From positions 14,173,959-14,237,958 of the forward strand of contig OY741276.1 of assembly GCA_963514095.1 (NCBI GenBank): a DNA stretch of 64,000 nt, in the 5' to 3' direction. The translations under genes were made by a program, and so were the position numbers. The notes beneath the pieces are model-generated. The model saw only the letters and a list, made by a program, of their open reading frames with translations. It was not told where the DNA came from and did no database searches. The DNA comes from Eutrigla gurnardus (lineage: Eukaryota > Chordata > Actinopteri > Perciformes > Triglidae). This document shows positions 49,589-62,900 of the stretch, piece by piece (positions within the stretch are counted from its first letter, which is position 1; each line of letters opens with the position of its first letter).

Positions 49589-52500
49589 ATACCTCCACTC
49601 CACCACTCCATCATCATACCAGAGGTGTTTTACAATCTCTCCACTAAATAGTTAGAAGATCCACCCAGCTGCATATGATGTTGTCGAAAACCTGCATGCT
49701 TCCATTTATCTCATAAAAGAGATAATGTCATTATAATTCCCCAGATCTATGAAAACACCATAGTGGTATCTCTGCCGATGACGTGTCTAAACTGCACCAG
49801 AAATAGTCGTGCAGCAGCTGGACCTTTACACTTTAGAGCACATTCATCTTCATTTGGCATCCTGAATAAAAAAAGGTTTTAATGGGAAATTAGCAGACTT
49901 CAAGAAAAAAAGTCGGTTCAAAATGCTGACTGCACTCTATTTGCAACTTTCATTAGTCCCAATCTTTGGCAGCCTAGATGATTAAAAAAAAAGAAAAATA
50001 TACTTGACATTGCACAATGATCTCATCTTTACAAGACTGGCGTGGAGCCTTTTTTGGAAGTTCTCTTAATTATTATTCTGCAGAGAGAAGAAGAAAGATG
50101 ATATTGGCTCACTTTTACTTTTGCAACATTACTTAACTCTCTTAAGGCAAAATCAACCCACTGAAGGATACAGACATCTGCTGAATCATTTTTCAGGGCT
50201 GCAGCAAACCGTTACTGATTGTCTGAATGCTTACTACTGATGATTAAATCTAGATGAAAAGCCTAATCGAGGTTATAGCTCACAGACTGCCCTTATGATG
50301 ATTAAGCTCTGACCGGAGCCTTTTCCGGCAATGAGGTATATGTGAAAAAACAAAGGGCAAGCCAACGAAACAGTGACGTGCTTCGCAGCGTGAAGCACAG
50401 CATCAGTTTTTTTGTGAGCATCAGTGTTTATGGAATAGCTAGAAAAAAAAAAGCCAGAAAGCCAGACAGAAAGGTCTACAATATGTGTTTGAAGGATATA
50501 ACCAAACTATATTCAAACTGATTCAGCAGTGAAAACTGGTTAACAAGATAAAGATAAAAGCCAAAGCCTTATAACATTATAAACTGTATCTCAACTGGCA
50601 ACATGTAAACTGGCATGTGTACTGGCAACACGCATCCTATTAAATAGCAACTAACAGAAGGGAGTATTTCCAAAATAAAACTCAAAAAACAAATTACCCT
50701 TGACATTCTTATTTCTGACGAATGACGTACAACTTTCATCCTGTTGATTATTCTAACTGAGCTGGCAATAATAAGACATTTCCACTCAGCGATGACGCAA
50801 GTGCAAGGTATTGTAAGGGTGATCTTAACAAGTTAGTTTGAGACATTTGGTAACAGAGTTGCTCACACCGTGTTGTTGCCTTCTCAGGGTTTATTGATTG
50901 GCCCTGACCCGTGCCTCATCTTCTACACGACCAATCAGCAGCCACTGGGGAATTTAGAGCCACCAGCGTCACCGGCTACAATGACACACACACACGCACA
51001 CACACACACACACACACACGCACGCACACACACACAGACACACACACCATGTGCCAGACATTTGACGAAAGTTTCAGACACTGGGCGCCACATGAGTCAC
51101 TGAGCACAGCCACCACCCAATGTGTGCCAAGACCTGCAAGTTCACCATGTGCAAAATGTGACAGAGGGCAGTGGTTGACTAGCCACTTCCGTCTTGGACT
51201 ATTCCCAACACAGTTTGATCAAAAGTTATCTTTGCACTTTTTTTTTTTTTTTGCAATGTCAAGTGGCTGCGATGGACACTGGAAATAGAATTAGTGTCCC
51301 AGCTAACATGATGAATCCGAAACCTGTGCGGTTTCCTTGGTCTCGGAAAACAGCTGAACGCAGCAACATCAGCCCAGTGTTATTCTGAGCACAGGAAACA
51401 AATATTTACTGGACTCCACAACAGCTCCCCCTCCGCTCCCACTCATTTAACTCTTGAAAGAGTCGATCATTGTGTTCCCATTAATTTCTCTGCACCCATT
51501 TTGTGAACTACTAGGTAACATTTTTTTAAATGCTAGTAGTTACACCTATTTGGGATAGCAAACTAGAATCCCAGGGGTCTTAAAAGCATTTTAACAAGGT
51601 ATTTAAAATGCATACAGATCCAAGGTTATGAAAAATGTCAATTTTATGCTGCCTATCATTGTGTGAGACTTAAGGTAAATCAACTTGAAGGCCTCAATTC
51701 TAACAAATTGCCTGTTTTGATCATAACCGCCAGATCGTGTGCCAACAATTATTAGGGAACCCTAATCACATTTGGAACATATATTAAAAGTACACAGACG
51801 GCAGACAAGATTCAGCATGTGCTGAGCTCCGTAAGTGGAGCAGGGTAGGACACGCAGCTGTGCGTTACTTCCTTGGCAGAGTAACTACCTGCGTGCTACA
51901 CGCTGAGAGAACTTATGAACTAATTAATGGCGGAGAGCGAGTGTTCTATCGGATGTAACATTCAAGTTGCCATCTGGATGTTTGCCACCTGTCGAGGGTG
52001 AGTAAGAACATTGTGTGGCCGGGGAAGATATGCGTCATATATCAAACAAAAAGTCACAGTTGATCTTACTAACTTTGTGCATTTCTATAGTTGAAGAGCA
52101 TTTCTTATCAATCAACCAACCATCTATCCATTTATTGACCGTTTATTAATGAATCCCTTCACCCAGCTATCTCATAAAAAAATCTCATAAAAATACTCAA
52201 AACAACGGCAACATTTTGGAAATGAATTGCGATCGTAGGACTTTGACTTTTTTTTTAATTCACCATGATAATGATGTCACTTCCAGTTTTACAACATACA
52301 GACGGCAAACTGATCTACACTCTGGTATCTACTGACTCATTTTACAGGGGCTTTTCGAGGCTTTACTTTAGATAAAAGTCCTGATCAAGGTGTTGAAGTC
52401 AGAATGTGCTCTGCATAAAAGGCTGTCCTTTCGCCAGCACACAACCAGCAGATACACAAGCCGAGTCTGTTTTCTCTGAGCGAGGGGCGAAGGAGACATG

Positions 52501-53929
52501 TGCACGAGTCGTCAAGCAGACAGACGGAGTCCTCTGATAGAGATCAGAAGCGAGACGAAAGCAGGAACAACAGTGATTATTATTAGATTTTAAAACTTCA
52601 GGTTTATAATGCAGACGTCCAATAAAAGCGGTGGGAACTGATGTGTCACTTCAGGCCCATGAAACATCACGACACTAACCTAGAGTTCACAGGAATCTGT
52701 TTTTCCTTTGTCTAAAGTTCTAAGAAGCATCACAGAACTCACTAGGATAACATCAAACAATTCAATGGAAAACGATGGCCTCTCTGGATGGCACCATTTT
52801 AAAGCCTTTTTTTTAAATTTCATTGCTGAAATTCGTTCGTGTAACAACAGCGCCGTAATGTACAGCAGAACAATGATACAGCACTGCTGATCCAGGCGAT
52901 GCTCTGAAAGGCGAGCGAACCTCTACGTGATGACAGCGGGGAAACGTCTGTTTGTATTCGTCACTATTAATGAACGAGGGAGTCAAACAAAATGTCAAAG
53001 CTGAAAGACATCGTGATACCATCACTTCATTAAGATTTCCGTTGGAAACACAAACCGTCACTGACTGACTGTCGGAGCTTTGCTGGGAAGCTCAAAATCA
53101 TTATCGCCGATCCCAAAGATCTTGGCTATTGTTTAAACAGACGTCCTGAATGTGTATTAAACAGAAGAAAGCAGGGGAGCCGCCTGTGATATATTGAAAT
53201 AAGACCGTGCCATTATTTTGTTTATTAGGGTTCAGCCTCTTTTGAGTGCTGTGGGGAAAAACCCAACTACTAACGAGTGCTTAATGATTTAGGACAGTGA
53301 TATTCCAAAAAAAAAAAAATTCTTTGGAGAGTCAGTTCATTAAATGCACAACATCTCTTATCAAATGACTCCCATTAGATTAATCAGGCATTCAGGAAGG
53401 TAATGAGATGCCTCTGAGAACATTAGCCTATCAGCTGAAGATAAGTGTATACAGTTAATTGTTGTGCAACATTTACAGTACGTAAAACCTACTCAGCAGC
53501 AAGGTGAGAGCCTTGAGATAGAGCTCCTTCTCTAGTGTTGTGAGCGGCAGATTACCTCAGAGTGATTGAGTGAAACCGTCACCGCAGGGAGTAAATTAGT
53601 ACATCTTGGATGAGATTCAAATGAACATAAATTACGAAATCAAAGTCAAATTAAATCAAAGTGGATGAAGCATAGTTTGCTGAGTGAGCATTGTTGTGGT
53701 AGTTGGACCCGTTCCAAAACTTGGCAGTGGCTTGCCGGTTGCACAAAGAGCTGTTCATCTTCATTGTTGGGTTGACTGTGCTTTCATCTTTCTTCATTAA
53801 GACCCTTTGGGTCTGTCTGTTCAGACCAGTTGGACTGCACTGAACTACCACAGGGGGATCACCTGCATCTTTGTGATAGATACAAGCGCCGTTGAAACGT
53901 GGGCGCTTTGCGCTTCTGTACAGGATGGA
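49589..53929 (-). other. arl15: arl15 intron, middle part II
   Basis: AT-rich, apparently unique sequence. It has a possible decayed repeat fragment at 50195-50290 (AGGGCTGCAGCAAACCGTTA), a CA-rich microsatellite (50984-51047) and T/A runs at 51239-51252 and 53308-53320. No exon was recognised. Confidence 0.6.
50984..51047 (+). repeat. Imperfect (CA)n microsatellite
   Basis: A roughly 64-bp CA tract interrupted by several G substitutions (CACG, CAGA). The interruptions suggest it is older and less variable than the pure tracts at 18881 and 23681. Confidence 0.9.
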
Positions 53930-54330
53930 TGACAACTTTTACTCAAGCACTGTTCTTAGGTAAAGTACAGGTATTTTAATTTTATATTACTTTATACTTA
54001 ACTCTACTACACTTCGGAGGGAAGTATTGTACCTGTTACTCCACTACGTTTATGCTACCTTTGGTTAATTTGCAGACATAAAGACATAAAAAATAATGAC
54101 ATTAAGTGTGTCAAATCACCAATGGTATAAAAAAGTGCATAAAATTAGCTCAACATTAAACATTGCTTGCATGTGAGTGCTTATTGTATAAAATATAATC
54201 ATAACAGAGCCCATACTGGCTGCATGAGTCCAATGAGTACCTTTACTTTGGTGTTTGACTGTTTGACGTGCAACAGTGATTTTTAAATTGCTGTATTGCT
54301 TTACTAAGTAAAGAGATCCAAACACTTTTT
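53930..54330 (-). repeat. Teleost dispersed repeat of the GGTGGAAGAAGTA family
   Basis: It reads ACTTTTACTCAAGCACTG, TACTTTATACTTAACTCTAC, ACACTTCGGAGGGAAGTATT and CTGTTACTCCACTACGTTTA, the reverse-strand right-hand half of the family seen at 31775-32050. The tail to about 54330 (GATTTTTAAATTGC...TACTAAGTAAAGAGATCCAA) would be the other end. The bounds are approximate. Confidence 0.65.
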
Positions 54331-56194
54331 TTCCCCATTGACGCTTTACGGTGAAGCTACTCCACTGGAGGTGTGAGCATCAACTGTTCGGTGTGCATGT
54401 CAAGTAAACAATCACGGCCCTCAGCACACAGGCATTACTTCAAAAGGCCTCAATTACAAGAGATTATTGCACATAATCGTTTCCGTAAAACATGCCATTG
54501 TCCGGATGTATTCAGTTTTGAGCGGCGATTGTGAGAGTTGGAATGCCATCCTCTTCCATTGTCAGTGACTGACAGTTCATTTCCACAGGTGAGAAAACAG
54601 ATTGTATCCTTCCACAGGCTAGGATTACCAAAGAAAAGAGGAAACAATATCATAAATGTTGTATAGCGGAAAGCCCCTTCTACACAAGAGACACTAAAGG
54701 AGTAATTGGAATAGAGCAGGAAGGAGTAGAGAAAGCTCTTAACACCTTGCTCCATAACTTGGCAAATAAAAGATTCCTGGCCCTTTCCCAAAATAAAAGC
54801 AAAGGACGTGTATCCTGTTTGCGCATCCACATCCTTAGAAAGCCGCAGTCTTCATCTGGAGGCTATGACACAGCAGCTTCTCAAACGCCCAAAATCATTT
54901 GATCCACTTCCAGAGAGTAAGTGCCTGAATCCAATCATCAGAAACACAGTGTTCTGAGAGGATGTCAGCGTCGAGGACTGGTCATGCTGCAGGGTGCAGA
55001 CAATAGGCGAGCAAACCCCACAGGGTCATTCTGGTCATATCACATCAGAGACCTTTAACATTTCACCATTAGCCCAATTAGGTCTTAGTAGGGCTTAGTC
55101 ATATCCCTGGACATTTTGTTCATTCCCTTCCAATCACTGGTTAAACCTGAGGGGCGATGACTACATTAAATGACCGATGGAACACGTCACGGGCAAGGAG
55201 AATGGACGCAAGGCATACAGATTCACTGATCTAACGTAAACTGCTTTTTGGAATTGGTGTTACATAAAAAGGGAGTGGGAAGGATACCGCTTTTTACTAA
55301 CAAATATAAGTTAACACTTTTATGTAGTGCCTGCCTCCAAAACTGCCTCCATTTTGCCAACCAACACCAAAACAGGCCATACTACCAGCCTACAATTCCT
55401 TCATGCTATAATGCAACATCGAACACAGGGGGGGAAATGCTTTAAATGGGTGCTCACGTATCGATGATCAAAAAGGACAAATATGTGGTTTTACAAATAT
55501 GGTACATATGCTATGACCTCAGTTTAGGAGCCAAATTTGACAACAATCTTCACCATTATGATGTCTCTTAATATTTGCACCAAAAACAAACACATCATTA
55601 GGATTTGGATACTGATGTACACCACAGCAACTCAGCAATACTTTGATCGCATTTTAGATGAGGATTGTATGAGTGGGAGCTTAAAATCACCAACCCAAAC
55701 GGTCCCATATGCAATCTTTTTTTTTGGTGAATGTGCAACAAATTCACGCGGTCGCACTCATACGAGTTCATTATCCTCATTATCATCGGTGAAGGAGGAC
55801 ATCAGCTGCTGTCTATTCCATCCCTTCAAAGTCTCACAAGTCAATCAGATGCGTGAGAATTGAGATGATTGAGTGTAGGGAGCGTCAAACTCATGCTCTT
55901 CACAGCCCTGTGCTTGCGAGACCTGTATTTGTGCATGCGAAGCAGAAACGCTCCCTCACAAGGTGGTTTCCTGCTCACTCTGTGCACTCATAACACATGA
56001 ATGCGGCTGCTAGTTACGTGCTAGGGTTGGCTCTAATTAAATTCCATATGAGGTGCCCCTAACTTTAGAAAATGTTCTTTTTAACTGTTACCGTGTTCCA
56101 AAACTGAACCAGTCTATAGCTGATATTTTTTTATGCAAAATTAGGAGGGAAATGTGGAGGCTGATTGGGAAAAAGACACTAGTGTCAAAGAGTA
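54331..56194 (-). other. arl15: arl15 intron, no exon recognised
   Basis: Unique-looking sequence. The stretch 54960-55130 is complex, with CAATTAGG and ATTAGCCC homeobox-like cores, and could be a conserved element. Open frames here have no family likeness. Confidence 0.55.
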
Positions 56195-56985
56195 ATGCCG
56201 GTGGTGGAAGAAGTATTAGGATCTTTTACTTACAAAATACAAATTCTTACTTGAATTAATGTATGCAAGTATATTGTGGTGGAAATCGGTGCACGTCAAT
56301 GAATTACCAGGATTCACCGGCGTTTATAACAAATAATTACAGGTTTAACTATGATACGTCTGTCAACAACTGTCAATAGTTGTGAGGAATTCTTCAACAA
56401 TCTTTTTGCTATGTATGCTTTAGACAATGAAGAATTTCTCACCGCGTTTTCTGTTTCAACTGGATTGGATTGCATTGTTCCGTTGTTTGTGTAGATGGCA
56501 AACTTTGTCCAGAAAGTGGTGTTTGGACCACTCATCAGTGTCTATAGATCCATATTGACTTGCCAGCTGTCCTGGTGTCACAAGATGCATTTTACAACCC
56601 ATGTAACACATGACATGACATAAGCGCAGATTACAGGTAACCTCATGACACTGTGGGATATTATGAGTTAAAACTACTCAAACTACTAATTATACTATAA
56701 TAAACCACTAAATGAAAAATTCCCATCACATATATAATCAAGAAAAGCCTAATTAAATTATAAAAGTGCAGACTATGCAGCCACATGGGCTCTTCAGTTG
56801 TTACATTATAATATATCACAATATTTTGTACTAGAGTGGTTTAATTTACTGTATAACAATATATTGTAATACAGTGCATCCATCTGAAATGAGGTGGAGT
56901 AGACAGTAGCATCAACATTTTACTTAAATACAATACTTAATAAGTGTAGTTAGTTATGTTCTACCAAAAAAAGGCGGGACCAACT
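56195..56985 (+). repeat. Full-span copy of the GGTGGAAGAAGTA repeat with unrelated sequence inside
   Basis: The left end at 56202-56260 reads GGTGGAAGAAGTATTAGGAT. The right end at 56885-56985 reads GAGGTGGAGTAGACAGTAGC and then TTTACTTAAATACAATACTT and GTTCTACC, the complement-like opposite end of the family. Between about 56275 and 56640 the sequence does not follow the family and may be a later insertion. Confidence 0.5.
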
Positions 56986-59900
56986 GAGAAATTCGGTAGC
57001 CCCAGTGTTACCGGAGAAAAAGTCTGTTGCCCTGACAGTTACTTAACATAAAAAGCTTTTTATGGGTAAGCGCTCAAGCTTATAGGTTTGTCACAATTAC
57101 ACTATGTTACTCATGTATTTAATAAAAGACTTGACTTAATAAGACTTGATAATATTTGAAAATGTGGGACATTCACACCAGATTTTGGTCTCTGGAAGTT
57201 TTTGCTCCAATTAATTTAAATTAAAATTTAACTCTTTCAATTGAAAAACAAATAGACAAACGGGATGGGACGCAGCCTTTGGTTTGTAGCTGTAAACACA
57301 TTGATCAAACACGCCGTTGGACCTGGGTTACTTGTCTGCAGCTCTTTTCTTTTTTTTTGCCCGAGCGAGGAGATGTTTGCATATCAGAGTAGGAGTGAAG
57401 TTCAGGTGTAGGCCCTCAGGCTCAACTAATCCTACTTGAAGTGCCCGTCCCATTAGACCGTGTAATCAGGAATGCGCTGCAAAGCAGGTGTGTTAATAAT
57501 GCCTATTAAACAAGCGCCCGTTTACTGCTGTCGGCTTTGGATGCCCGATGTCGGTGATGTCATGACAGACGTGAGATGGGAAGGAGAGAGGCGGTAAGGC
57601 TAGTGAGGAGTATTTTCACAGACCGGCGAGTCCAGACAGAGAAGCAGAGCGAAAATAGCTCAAGGGGCAAACAAGGTAACCTTTTTCAAAAGGCGCTTCA
57701 GGGGGTGTCTGCCAAGTCCCACACAATACTGTCTGCAGTGAATGTCTGTGTTGCAGTTGTACTGCAGTGCAGAACAAAATACCTTAAAACGTGTGAGTGC
57801 ATAATCAGATCGGGTCTACGGGAACAGTCCACAGTTGCTTGCCTGATGGCCAAAATGTCCTATATATTACTTAATAGGTTTCTTGCCAAAAATATAAACT
57901 GTGACATTGCTAAGACCCTTACAACTGGAATTAAATGTGAATATCTGATACACCCCCCTGCTGTGACTCACCTCTTTCCAAAAAGAAAATGATTCAAATG
58001 TAATAATGTAATCACAACAAAAATGGAATAATAAAAGAATAATGTTAGCTGTGCATGCAAACAGATGCGAACCCTGTCATTACTTCTGATTGGTACCCAC
58101 CAACTGTATTCCACTTCTGACACTTCATTTTTTGTCTTTACTACCGTGTACAATTTTTACCCTGATGATCAGTAGTTTTTATCACCTATAATGACACACA
58201 GGACGGATCAAGGAAACTTGAACCCATGTCATGAGATTATAATGAACGCATATAGGAACGCAGAGCCTCGGCTCCCCTGCAGGTGCCCGGGATTAAGCCA
58301 GGCACATAAACATGTTGCACTAAGGTCATGGACATCTCGTTGTGTTTATGACATCATAACCCCAGAATAAGCCATGAACGACTAGTACGGTGCTATAATC
58401 AGCTCTCCTACATGGTAACTGCGGTTAAGAATAAGGCCCAGAGGATAACGCTGCGCAATTCGCTTGAAAGATGAGCACATCCATTCTAAGATGTCTCCGT
58501 GATTCACGGGGAAGGGCCCTGTTGTTGACGGGGGGGCTAAGGCAAGTCTGGACACACCTACGCCAGCCGGGACATCCCCATTAAGGGGCCACTTGGTTCT
58601 AAAAGTGGAGAGGGGTGGGGCATGGGGATCAAATGGCCAGTGTTTACAAGGTTTTTGGTAACATAGATAAGAACTCAAGGGACAAGAAAGTCTGACGTGA
58701 TGACATAAAAGAAAATAAGATGGAAATGTGGCATGTGGGCTCCCCTGTATTTTGGTTCACCTTGATTATCTTCTCTGTTGATAGTGTTTTAGGTTTAGGC
58801 TAAGCAAATTAAGAGGTTGTTTAACCACACGAGCGCAAGCACCGAAATAACCAAGGGTCACGCACTTGTTGAGCATTCGACATTGTTCAAAAAGCAAAAT
58901 ATAAACAAAAAAAAGCCCAAAAATGACTGAAGTGAATGATGTGTGGAAGTAGAGGCGGTGGATTTAAGTGCTACAAAGTGACTGGCCGTGCCCTCTCTTT
59001 GTGTCCTAAGACCAGAGTGCATCCTCTATGAGTCTCCTGGTGTGCTCAGGACTCATTCATGGGTAATGTACCAGACAGAGCAGATTACTCCCCTTCCTTC
59101 ATTCTTGCCGCTCGGCCAACGGTACACCCTGGTCGTACCTTTTTGCCCACTTTCTCTGTTGTCCTGTTTGTCAAGTTGACAGACACCTAAGTAGTATGTT
59201 GGTGTTTCAGTCGGGAGAGCTATACGTTGTCACCAGAGCCTACGCATTTTTTAACCGTTATCAAACTCACTTTTCGCTTGAGGCCCAGGTCAATCCAAAC
59301 TTAAATAAAACCGGATAGAATGAGATTTTCGGTGAGTTTTTCCATAACATCCACTCAATGTTCCCCTGAGCGCCCATATTCGACGAAAAGGATTGTTTGA
59401 TGTGATGGATACAACTGGATCTCTGAGTGATTGCTATAAGCGACTTGGGTTTCCTTCAAGTCCTTCAAGAGCAACCTGAAGATTTCCGCATTGGTTCTGC
59501 ACTGTGAGCAATGCCGAGACCCTATGCAGTGTTTACATACTCCTACTCATCCGTCTCGCACACAACGGTGACGGAGGACTGTTGGGCAATGAGGCATTCA
59601 CGTCTAGTCCATGGCCTATTTGTCTCCAATGAGCAGTGCCTAAATGCAAATAGCTGAACAAACTGCATTCAGTACTTGTTTTTTGAGTCACTGAGGTAAG
59701 AAATATCACTGCTGTAAAAATGGGGGGGAAATAAAATGGGTCTTGTGTAGATGTTAATATAATAACTTTTAAAAAGTAATGATACAGGATTTATTTAGTT
59801 TTTAGTTTTTCCTGAAAAATAACGAGGAATTTATGTATGAAAAATATGCATGCACTAGCATGTTTACATAATATGTATGCTATATAATATGCTATATAAG

Positions 59901-62900
59901 GCCAAGCCAAAAAAAAAAAAAAAAATATGAGTGTTATAAATGTATACATTTTTCATCACTTTCTATTATGCCATGAGGAAAATGTAGCTAAACAATGTTG
60001 AGAACTAGAAAATGATGTATACATAATCAAAGTTATGCAATACTCATAACCTCATTGAAATATTTTTCCCTTTTTAAAATATAATCTACAATAAGCAAAA
60101 TTGATGGGCAGTGGCTGCTTCATGGATTTAAGATTACTGTATCTTTAGTATTAATATCAGGATGTACAGTCTAGATGTATCTAAAATATACATATACAAT
60201 ATGATATGAACTACTGACAGATTTATCCAGAATTTTCAATTAAGCAAAAATAACTACTAACCAGTCATGTGATAATGACAGCAGACATTCTAGCATAGCA
60301 TGCAACGCAGGCTTTAAGATCTGGAGTCACTGTTCCGAGCTTTAGACGCTGTAAACTTTACAACAAAAACTTGCAGAAGCATTATACAGAGTTTTTCAAT
60401 GACATAAGCATCAAACAAGAAACAATGTTTTAGCAAGAAAGAAGCGTGAGAAACATTAAAGTCGATGGCGAAGCAAATTGTATCGTTCAATGGTCAGAGG
60501 TTAAAAATGTTTGATTTTGTGCTGAGTGAACAGTTTGATTGTCGCTACATCTAATCATGAAAAACCTGCAGGTCTAATGAAATCATAATACAAGAAACAT
60601 CGTATCAGACCGTCCCTTCGCCAATGACTTAGACATTGGCATTGTCACAAACTCTGGCTGAGAGATAGCAAAAGAAAGGGGAAGCTGGCATACGAGTAAG
60701 GTCCACAGGTTTGGCATCCAGTGGGGGCTGGCAGAAACACAGCTAAAGATGGCTGAGTGCATTCCCAGCCTTGGCTAAACAAATGGAACTGTTGTATGGG
60801 TTCAGAGGAGCTGGCCCTCAGAAAGGACACCGCGGGAGGGAGGTGGCGGGGTGGGCAGGCCAGGCGGGGACAGACGAGGACACTAGAGCAGGGTGGCAGG
60901 GTTGCATGGCTCGCACCGCCCACATCAGCTCCAACAAACAGCATCGAACTGTTCCCAGAGGACAAAGTTTGTGGAGGAGAAAAAAAAGGGTCAATCTCTG
61001 TGAAAGTCACCATTTAAATACTAAAGATGTTGTACTGTATATGATGAATATTGTTTGTCCTGCATCAGAGAATGAAAGAGGTAGAAATGCCACAATCCAC
61101 TGCATGTTGCTTTCTTTAGGGATTTAATACTGAGCATTTGCCATCAAAGAGGTTATTTTGTTGATATTTTCTGAATGAAAGTGACTCCGTTTGGCGAATC
61201 AGCTGAGTTAAAGACGTGGTGAAGTTTAGACATTCAACCTTAAATTATCTGTTGGGGTAATAATGCCATAATTTCTCTCGACTTCTTTTGACTCTGCTCC
61301 CAAGCACTTTCAGAGGGTAATCCAGATCACAGGAAGCTGCGGAGGAGCGTCTCGTGTGGCCCAGACAGCCCAGGGGACTCGTCTATCACCTGGCGCGATT
61401 ACAATGCGAATCCGAGCTGGAACAGTGAAGCTCTCAATGCAGCACACACTGCAAACAGCGACGACGAGGCCTTGAGATGTGTGTGGGAGTGACTTAGGAG
61501 AAAAAGATTGATGCTGCTGGCTGAATTTAAGTAGCAGTCTAGGAAGGAGGAAGACTGCTGAAGGTTGGCAGTCACTTTCCCTCGTCAGCTGCTCAGATCG
61601 TCTCTACTTTGGACCTTTTTGCTAAACTCAGTAATTCAGTTTTTTTTAAGCATTCACATCTTAAGAGTTGTGAAGACGAAGAGAAGTACAGCAGACACAC
61701 AATGGCTTCAAATATATCAGCCTTGTTCAAACAATAACACAACCACACATTAATTCTGTTCGTCTTTGCCGTGTAATGTCATGTGAAAACTGAGACGCGG
61801 TCACAACGCGGACAGCATGCAGACGACGTAACACTTAAGTCAAAAGCGTAAACACACATGGCATGGTTGGATTAATGATTATACAAATAGCATATCCAGA
61901 CGCGTATTTTTGTCCCAAGGGCGTGTGGGGTCCATGTGTACTGGCTGGATGAAAATAAAACAAAACAAAGAAAAAAAACACCCGAGTAGACCACACTGAA
62001 TATATTTCTAAATATAGGAACATCGATAATTATTTGCTTGCTTTGACAATGCTTTTGCTTTGCAAAACTAACATGATGCAGACCTACCCAGCCTACTCAC
62101 CGAGTGGAAACAACGGGAGAACCGGTAAATGACATACACACTGTAAGTAGAGAGCGGTCAGTACGGTTCAGCAACCCCTTCAGCACGATATGCTGTCTCA
62201 CTCTCACTCACAATGTTTGAGATAATGCTGCAACTTTAATCATACCCAGACAGGCTTGTGGCGCTACGACGCTTGGCGTCCAAATCCAGTCGGTCACATC
62301 CCCATTTTTGGTCGATGTTTTTCCAGAGCTGGCCATCTTGCATGAAAATAAAAGAATGTTGTTTTTTTTTAAACAAAGAATGAAAACCATCAAGTTCCAC
62401 TGATATTTGGAGAGAAGGCCAAGACATTAACTTCTGCACCAAATTCATCTCATTTCGTTCTTTGCGCTAATCTGCTTATTATTATTTTGATGCTGTTACT
62501 TTAACGATTTGGTGTGTTTAAACAAACAGGTGTTGAATAATCTTTTATGATGTTTGAAATAATTCAGAAAAAATCAGACTGTTTCACATGCATGTGTCCA
62601 ATTTTGGGTTACATCATAGAACACTGCAGGGGGAGGGGGGGTGTAAAGCAATGTGCTAATGTTATGTTTCGCATTTACCAGAAAACGTATTGCCATTTTT
62701 GGTCATTGGGATTGAATGTTAAAATAGTTTCACAAGAAATCTATTCAAAGTAGAGTGCTGCAGGGGTGATGCATTATTGTAGGCCAAGCAAGTTAGCACT
62801 GCACTGGTTCCCTCAACAAAAAGTTATTCCAGCGTGAACGTAAGGGGCAGAACTCGGCAAAAGCTTCAAAACTCATGACATGGGTACCTGAGGTATTTTA

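Noticed and set aside
48991..49617. 208-codon minus-strand frame with SLSLSLPPSL repeats and Gly runs
   Set aside because: Produced by translation of the GA-rich tract and the poly-C run, not a protein.
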